In this document: positions 56,561 through 64,000 of the stretch, one piece after another
Layout of the letters: every line of letters starts with the position of its first letter
How positions within the stretch are numbered: position 1 is the stretch's first letter
Origin: Armillaria gallica
Taxonomy: Eukaryota > Basidiomycota > Agaricomycetes > Agaricales > Physalacriaceae
Length of the DNA: 64,000 nucleotides
Assembly (NCBI GenBank): GCA_037576215.1
Contig: JBANDB010000002.1
Span: 6,944,001 to 7,008,000 of the forward strand
Direction of reading: 5' to 3'
Position numbers and translations under genes: made by a program
Notes under the pieces: model-generated
Told to the model about the DNA's origin: nothing
Seen by the model: only the letters and a program-made list of their open reading frames with translations
Database searches by the model: none

Positions 56561-59500
56561 AGTGAGGGAAGGGCATACTGGACTGCGATGAAGGGAGTTT
56601 CGTGGGGTAGTGATATACAGAGGTGGTAGTAATCGCACCGCGGACGGAGGCCGGGATGTGTGGAAAGGGTGACAGGATTTCCGTGAAAAGAACATCCGCG
56701 GTGACGACGGCACGAAGATGGAGGGGGTGTTAAATGGGATGTGGAGCGGAAGATGAAACAGTGGGGCTAGCTTGTATGAGATACATGGCAAGGGTTTACT
56801 AATATATGTACTCACCAAGGTCCTGTAGACGCGCTATGCGCGTCTTTCATCATTCGACCATCGACTTCACGAATAAATCGTTCTAGGCGTGCGAGATTTC
56901 GCTCGCCGCGGGGTGTCGACCTCCGAAAAAAGGGCTTGTAAACCGAACAAATCTTGATATATCCATACCAGCCTGGAAACCATACAAAATCAGTGAAAAT
57001 AAGTAAAAAGGAGAAGGATGAAGTGTACCAAAGACACTGAAATGCATGGAAGAAATCAGATTAAAACCCAGATTAGCGTCGCCTTCAGGAGAGAATAAGA
57101 TGGGAGGAACGGAACACGCAAAGCAAATGTTTACCGGCACAGCCATGCCTGCGGCAAACAGTCCCGATTGGGAACTCAACGCCCATCATCGACTTGCGTC
57201 TTCGTAACACACGTCTTGTGGCCGACCATCTATCACGACATCGACGACGGATGGTTGATAGTACAAAGGTATGTGTTTGCGAACATATGCTCAAGGAACG
57301 GAGGATCATAGTCACGGCAGAATATGGGGGTGAGTGGGAACCACGTATAACTCGTTTTGAGGCTTATATACCGTGCAGGGACCAGAGAATCAACGATCGG
57401 AGTCAGCTGACGCAAAGGCAAGTCCATGTGCAACATTTCCCATGCTAACAATTTTCTACTTCTCCCGTAGCTTTACTCAATATGTGTGTTACTACAGCCG
57501 GGTCCGATTTCCAAAACCATGGCAATGCTGGCTCAGAATTGCCGTGACATTGGAAATTGATTTGGCTGTAGTTTATCCTTCCTCTCCTTTTATTTTGGCC
57601 TACTGACTTGATGATAGATTCAAGAATTTGTAGATGATTACCAACTCAAGACACAAGGCTTCAATATGAATGCAACATTCAATTCTCAACAATTTTGAGA
57701 CTTGGCTTCAGAAGACGTACTTCATCCGAAATTACAGCATCTATGATGACTCGGAGCCTTTTCTAAGCTTCCCTGGAATATCTGTGACTTCTATGACGAG
57801 GCACAGCATCTGAGATGTCTATTCCCATTCAAATTCCTCAAATGCCGTTGTGATTCAAGCTAATGCCGTCTCTGAGTCAGAAAAGCAAGCGAAGAGATCC
57901 ATTGTGCCTACAATCGAGGTCCCGAACAGATGAAATGAGCTTACTACCAAATCCGAAATGGACTAGAGATAAGATTTCTGTGATGCGATGTTCTCCCATT
58001 CTTAGCTCTTAAGTTTCACATACTTCACCAGTCCACACCGCAATACGTTCTCATTCAAGTCTGAAGGTATGCTAATAACATCACCATACTATTTCCATTT
58101 TCTGGGAGCCCAAAACTCATCGAGTCTGATGCGTTTCATTTGCCCATCGCTACACAAAATATCTAGAAAGTATCCTTAGAAATAGGATATGTAAGTGATC
58201 GTCGTGACTGCGAGTTTTGACTCATGGACTCACGTCAGATTTTCTTCCCCTGCATCGCCCTGAAGTTCGCTTCACATGCCTGAATCAAATAGCAGTGAAC
58301 ACTGCCAGCAGGACAATGGTGACCGCCGGTACATCCGAGATTTCCCTGAACGACATCATGCTCATCTTGATTCGTATTCCCTTCTCCTTTGGGCCTTGGT
58401 ATCGGGAGGAAAATCCACGTACAGAATATCCCGCTGACGGTACCACTGTTCTAAGCATGCCAGAAAATAGAGGAGCGGAATAACTATGCGGGAGATCATG
58501 TCAAATGGAAGCAATCGATCAGTCGCGTATCAATCCTACACGACTGGAATTACACCCACCCTGAAGGAATGCGTAAACAGTACTGCCGTGGGAAGATTCA
58601 GAAATGCAAGATGATCTTACCTACGCTCTCCGTATTCCCGTGTACCTCTTGAATGTCTACGTTGAATATTGAGGCTTACACGCACTGGCCCCGCTCTAGA
58701 CAAAGGTGAACAAAGTATGAAATTACGAGGGGCCAATAACTCACCTTGATGTACCTGAATTATTCGTGAGTTGAAACCGCTTGCCATTCGCCTGGAAGTC
58801 ATGACGCCACCCTCTGCCGGTAGTCCCGTCCTGTACTCAGGGTTGTACGCTGCGGGGTCAATTTCCCGCTTCGCCGAGAAGGTGCACACAGCACCGCTTA
58901 CTGCCTAGACGCTGACCTCCGTGATGGAAGGTAGTCCCATGCCGTTGTCCCTTCTCATGCGGAATCAGGATTATATGGGGAACACGAGCACGCGGAACTA
59001 GTTGCGCCCACGAGTAAGCCGTCTTTCATTTCCCCACATAATGAAGACTCACCTCTGATTCCAACAATAGCATCCCCGTAGTTTGAAAGACGGCTCGAGT
59101 TTCGTATCGACGACTCGGAAGGTTTGAGTTCAGCTTTGAGAGGTGAGGAATGGACTCGTAATGATAGAATTGACCCTTACGAAGCAAAGGAAAATGGTTT
59201 TACTGTATGAAAATTTTAGCTCTCAGAATGTATGACAGTAGAGAAATACGAACCGTGGGACCCCTCAAGGAATTCAAACTCACACCAATTCGCATTGTGC
59301 ATTGTCCCAGTTATACCTAGAGAAGTTGAGCGGTGTTCAATTCAATTTAGTAAGGAATAACTACGAGATTCTGAGTAGATGCTCTGATTTTGGTACATAT
59401 TTTGACGTGAATGCCGGAGAGATAAGTCCTAAGATAACAATGGAGTGTCCAATTAAACGAAGACAGGAATATTGCGTACCTATGAGTTCCCATTTCACAA

Positions 59501-61202
59501 TTTTCATTATTTCAACGACGGTCGAAGAAGTAATGCTCGTTTCTTGAAGCTTGATGTACGAAAGGGCCAGCAGAGAGAGTCGATCGAGAAGCGTAGTGGT
59601 AGTATAAATGAAAGAGGAAGGCATCTCCCGGCATTCCGGGATCCGATGACTTCCAAAGTGGTACCTTGCTCGTTTTGACTTCTTACCACTCTCCCAAACC
59701 TCTCGTTATAATACTCATCTATGTAAACTCGCTTTACCATTTCCTCGTTACAATGGGGAGCTCATCTGTGGATGGCTAGTGCTTTTATTCAAATACCTTC
59801 GCGTGATGACATGGTTTTCGCACCTATTTTGGACTTGCGACAACCTCTATAATGACTCGAAGACTTGCTGGACCCTGCACGACGCGTCAGTCATTAATGA
59901 AAGCCTTCGGACCGTGAAACCGACGCGTCATAAATCATGACATCGAGCCACAGCCCTGAACTCAAATAGGAGCCCCACCTTCTCTGGTGAGTTTTCTTTC
60001 TTCACGCGATTTGGGACATTAAAAATAGCCTGATGTTTTATTTGTCAGTTACATAAAGCTTGTGTGATATTTTGTGAGGATCCCTGAGGTTGTTGAAAGG
60101 TGGTAATACCGAATTACAGCAGTCTGGTACGTTCTCCCACCTCTGTGGCACGCAGTGTAAGCTCACTAATACATTCAAGATCATTCTCATATATTCCCAT
60201 GACGATATTCCTTCGAATTCGATGACTAGGCCTCAGACGCCAGGCCTATCCGGCTGGATATTCAAGCGAGAATACCAACCAACGTAAGTTACACATTTCC
60301 TCAATCCAAAGTTCGAAAATTCATGCGGCTCCAAAGATGTCCCTGGGGCGTTGTCAGGGTCCAGACTCCAATGTTTACCCGTCCCGGGCCTGTCCCAAAT
60401 GCAACTCCAAGTTTGGAAGATTCCCCAGGTGCGTATTTCTGCTATCCTTCATTCTGGGGAACACTTGAGAATATATCTGGCTAGGAAAGGATCGGTCGGG
60501 AGCGGGGAGGGGAACAACTATTTCTTGGATCTGTAAGAAGGTCATGTCATACTCAATATTGTACGTACTAAATGTAATACGATGCGGGGACCTCGTTCAG
60601 TGGTTGATCTGTTTATTCAGATCTTCCAATTTTCGGGTGACGCGGAGTAAAACATCCGACATTCACATGGTTACTCATCACAAGGTGTCATTTCCCTGTG
60701 TGTTTCCCGTGCTCTAGGCCTACACGAAACGTTTAAATACGAGGTACATTCTCCCATTATTCGTATCTTCCCACTCATTCCCACTTTCCCCCCTTCCTCT
60801 AGCCCCTTACACATTCCTCCTCTTATACCTCACCCACACTGATGTTCTACTCATCATAGAGGTCGTCTTCGGCTACTCATTGTAGCTGGACGTCTCGTCG
60901 TCGACTTGGTCGAATTCGATGAGTTTGGTCTCGTGATCGACATCGTCGGATTCGGACCGGGTTGCCTTTGTTGATTTCGTCTCTCTGACGGTGACCACGT
61001 AGACGACGGCAAGCTCACTCGATAACGGTGAGTAACTTTGTTTCTCTTGACGATTTTACCTTTTTTTGACCTTGCCTAGTCTTCATCACTTGAAGGAGAC
61101 TCATGGTACGCCAGCAATGCAATGTCGGTCCTAACAAATTCCTGACATTTCATCCACATTACAGGACAGCGATAATGAATAAAGACCGGCTATCTGGGAG
61201 CA
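56561..61202. other. Long gene-poor stretch
   Basis: About 4.6 kb without a supported gene. Short open frames at 56883-57179 (minus), 58217-58483 (plus) and 58617-58889 (minus, reading REIDPAAYNPEYRTGLPAEG) look mildly protein-like but show no family and no usable splice pattern. A seventh, weaker CTCGCCG-type block lies near 56900. No tRNA-like fold or clear transposon end was noticed. Confidence 0.35.
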
Positions 61203-61791
61203 ATGTACAGCATAGCACCGTGAGCCACTCATTTTAGTCTGCTTTAATTTACGTTAACCCCGTTTTTTTAGGGTATTTCTATGCGTCTTTTACCGTCAAG
61301 CTCACGACCAGGACGTTGCGCGCCGACTTGAAACAAAATTGATGGGTAGTGGTGCCTCGGTGAGATGGGATGGGAACAGATTGATTGTGTCTATTTGGAT
61401 GTACTCCAAGGTGAGCTTGTCAGTCGTTCGAGGCGTGTACATTTTCTTATCTTCCGTATCTAGATTATCGACGGGGACAGTAACGACGACGGAGGTTTGG
61501 CGCAGGAATTCATGTACTCGAAGTAAGCATTTGGTTAAGCATTTCGTAAATGATTTGCTAACTGATCTATAGATAGGCGGGCACAACTCACTGCTTGCAT
61601 TCCACAAAACAGGAAGGGGTAGCGGTAACCGAGGTGCGCTTATACTACCTTTGAATTTTCTTTCCGAGTACCTCAACTCCCCTGCAGTCGCTCTTCCACT
61701 GGCCATGGTGATGGTGGATCTCCCGTTCGCAGACATACCGCCAAACGCACCGATGAACAGGATACAGTTTTTACATGGCGCCGACCGGTAG
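61203..61791 (+). CDS. Small hypothetical gene, five exons
   Basis: Exons 61203-61219, 61272-61410, 61464-61494, 61577-61633 and 61688-61791 join in phase to 115 residues. Segments: MYSIAPVFLCVFYRQAHDQD, GASVRWDGNRLIVSIWMYSK, IIDGDSNDDG, GHNSLLAFHKTGRGSGNR and VALPLAMVMVDLPFADIPPN. Introns are 52, 53, 82 and 54 nt, all GT-AG. No family is recognised; there is no signal peptide. The third intron choice is the least certain. Part of its last intron and exon is repeated just downstream (61913-62000). Confidence 0.45.
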
Positions 61792-62000
61792 CGCGGAAAC
61801 GAGGTCCTAACAGTCAAGATGTCGGTGCAAGATGGTGCTAGTCTTGGATATTTTCGTTGTCGCTCCGACGGTGACGAGCTACTAGGCAGAGCTAGGAAAG
61901 GGAAGCGGTACGTATGCTACCTTTTGATTTGCATTTTGATTGCCTCAACTGTTCTGCAGTCACTCTCCTCCATTGGCCAAAGTGAGCGCGTGCGCTCGCA
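61640..62000. repeat. Diverged direct repeat (about 61642-61735 and 61912-61995)
   Basis: Both copies contain CTACCTTT.., CCTCAACT....TGCAGTC.CTCT and TGGCCA..GTGA in the same order. In the first copy these are the last intron and last exon of the small gene; in the second, a similar intron-like segment follows an open frame starting at 61819 (MSVQDGASLGYFRC). This suggests a tandem duplication of the gene's 3' part. Confidence 0.55.
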
Positions 62001-62899
62001 GACGTCATGCGACACGCACTGACATGATTTCCAGGCAATGAGTGCTTCATCCTACGAGAATAAGGTGCTAACGGCCTGTAGTGAGCAGTCCACACACCGG
62101 CGCGATAGACGTCGGTGGCCCCACAGCACCACTTTTTCCGTCGCTATGCACGGTAAGCTAGGATTCGATTACTAGTAGTTCATTACTGACCGGCCACAAT
62201 GTCAGTGTGCTATATTTTTTGCTTGATTTACATGTTCTGGGCCACACATCACTCGTACTTGGCGACAATCGAAGGCACCCCAGCCACGGCGTTAGTTTAT
62301 GAATGGAACAGGTAAGGATGCCGTCTGTAACATTTTACTAGCTAACGTGTCGTTTTGTAGGGGGTATGGCGCAGGATGCAGACTTGAGGAAGAGTTGGAG
62401 GCGGTCGACGGATGGTCAAGGAGACGGAACGCGAGAGCAGACAGGGTGCAGCCGGCGCGGGCAAGGGAAGGGCAGTGAGTGTGGATAGGAGGCGTGCGGA
62501 GGGCCAGGTTTGGTTGACGCGATGGAGGTGTGTGAGACGGGCTCGGGTGGTGGTGGCTGTGCAGAGGGAAGGGTGCGTCTGTGGTCGATAAAGGGAGGGG
62601 GTGGACGTGCTAGGCTAGAGTCAGGCAGATTAGTCGAGACAAGCAGGTTCCTGCGGAATCAGCAGAGGGAGGAGTCGGCACTGGAGTCAGGGAAGAAAGG
62701 ACCATGAAGTCTGCCATCGTCGTCGTAGGAGAAGGGAAACGATCAGAGTACCTGAAGGCCTCAGCCTCAATCTCCAGCTCCAAGACGGTGTGTCTGTGCA
62801 GGATGGATGGACAGGCACATGCGGACTCGGGGAGAGAGGACGGCTGTGGCTGTGGAGGATGGTCATGGCTGCGTGGAATGGAAGGAAGACGTCGAGGGA
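61792..62899. other. No complete gene recognised
   Basis: Holds the partial downstream repeat noted above and GC-rich, purine-rich sequence at about 62500-62900 with short frames lacking any signature. Ends at the left boundary of the second duplicated segment. Confidence 0.4.
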
Positions 62900-64000
62900 A
62901 CCTCTTTGAGACCTGACGATTTGTGTCCGCGGATGCTTCCTTTTGAATGTACCGTCGAGAGTGTATGGCTGATACTGTCTCGAGAGATTACAAAGCGAAC
63001 TCAAAACTTAAACAATAACAGCTCTGTCTCGGTGCTTCTGTCTCAGATCTCCTCACCTCGATCCTACAGTGATTGCTCGTATCTTACTCGCCATCATGTC
63101 CAAATCACCCACTGAACCACCCAAACCACACACCTTTGATTGTACCTGCGATCTATTGCGCACCTCCTGCCAACTCAAGCCTCCTCCAGTACGTCATCAA
63201 CAATCCAATGTTCATGAACGACATAACTTACGAATGTGGGATTGCCAGACTGCAAGCATGGCATCCGGTGACCACGAGAGCTCGGAACAGGTGTGATTGG
63301 AGCAAGTATTCGTAAACGTTCCTTGCTGATTTTGTGCTGCAGCTGTCTTCGGCGAAGCATTCAGATCCAGGGAGCCCTTTTGTAGATGCTCCTATCATAT
63401 CTCATATCATCACCATCAACGAGCGCTCCTTTACTAGGATTTATCCAGCTCAGCTTGTCCCTCTTATTCTAATATACATCGTTTCTATGTGTAATCTAAA
63501 CTTGTCGTTCTAACCATGGTCTAGTATGATCAAGAGATATTCCAGCAGCTGGAGGAGATGGAGGCCAGGCTTGCACAAGAGTATGGCATGGCGGGACCTG
63601 ACATGGACATTGATGCGGTTCGCCAGGAGACCTCAACGTCCCAAAACGATCCCTGTTACAAAGACTACCAGCAGCTTTACGAACTCTATTACCTCCGTCC
63701 CCGTATCGCTAGGTCCACGGTCACTGAAATACTGATGGGGTAAGCAGAAAGGTATGCATGCAGTTGATATTTGTTCAGCACGGTATTGATCAGCGACACT
63801 TCAGACAAGTCCGCAGATCGACGGCTCTCGGTTTTGGGCCGTCATCATCGGCATCGATCAGTACAAATATTATCCCTTGAAAGGCTGTGTGTCGGACGCG
63901 CTTTCAATCCAGGACTACATCACTAAAGACCTTGGTGTTCCTCAGGACCACATCCACCTTCTCCTCGACAAATCTGCCACTCGTGCTAATATCGTTAATA
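62900..64000. repeat. Segmental duplication, copy 2 (partner 51783-52896), cut by window end
   Basis: Nearly identical to 51783-52896 from CCTCTTTGAGACC on. Differences include a 9-nt in-frame deletion after CAGGAGACC (about 63632) and an 8-nt insertion at 63727-63734. Same orientation, 11.1 kb apart. Confidence 0.92.
63096..64000 (+). pseudogene. Caspase-like gene copy 2, partial, probably frameshifted
   Basis: Starts MSKSPTEPPKPHTFDCT as in copy 1 and keeps the same exon layout (through QQLEEMEARLAQEYGM and the C14 start SRFWAVIIGIDQYKYYPLKG). The 8-nt insertion AAATACTG at 63727-63734, just before the donor of the fourth intron, changes the phase, so that the fifth exon would be read out of frame if the same splice sites are used. 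Unless another donor is chosen, the caspase domain cannot be made. The window ends before the His and Cys positions, so their state in this copy is unknown. Confidence 0.7.

Overview
This window looks like nuclear DNA of a filamentous basidiomycete, most likely a mushroom-forming Agaricomycete. Protein genes are cut by many introns, nearly all 41-58 nt long. The recognisable families fit that group: a self-sufficient CYP505-type P450, a mushroom-type TKL kinase with an HGDLKG catalytic loop, fungal AAA-ATPase-like proteins, a TauD-type dioxygenase, a DUF6534-type membrane protein and a sesquiterpene-synthase-like protein. No rRNA, tRNA, CRISPR array or bacterial operon structure was seen.

Layout. 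1-3.6 kb: 3' part of a P450/P450-reductase fusion. 5.3-6.5 kb: single-pass membrane protein. 7.0-8.6 and 23.8-25.4 kb: two direct copies of an AAA-ATPase-like gene. 8.8-9.9 kb: broken MBOAT lysophospholipid acyltransferase. 11.4-13.6 kb: a kinase carrying a Sin3-type PAH domain at its N-terminus. 14-22.4 kb: relic-rich stretch with an inverted-repeat element holding a helicase fragment, a small MITE-like element, direct repeats, a decayed KIN1-like kinase and a frameshifted kinase-like gene. 25.8-40.8 kb: TauD dioxygenase, UbiA prenyltransferase, P450 and a terpene-synthase-like gene, interleaved with a PP4 phosphatase gene and a DUF6534-type membrane gene. 42.9-51.2 kb: a large unknown protein and two membrane proteins, with shards of neighbouring genes between them. 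52-53.5 kb: caspase-like (C14) gene whose catalytic His is Asn, with a recent copy at 62.9-64 kb. 55.4-56.5 kb: a tandem array of repeated exon-intron modules.

How the parts relate. The 25.8-40.8 kb genes could be a terpenoid or meroterpenoid pathway (prenyl transfer, dioxygenation, P450 oxidation), but the terpene-synthase-like protein has lost its metal-binding motifs, so this is inference only. The strongest overall theme is local patchwork duplication: at least five genes or gene pieces have a second copy in the window, usually with one or both copies damaged. A second theme is extreme exon structure: in-frame exons of 8, 10, 12, 14 and 18 nt, and GC-AG introns.

Limits: exon joins were read by eye from splice signals, frame and family memory. 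No alignment or database search was possible, so coordinates of internal exons are estimates and family names should be tested.
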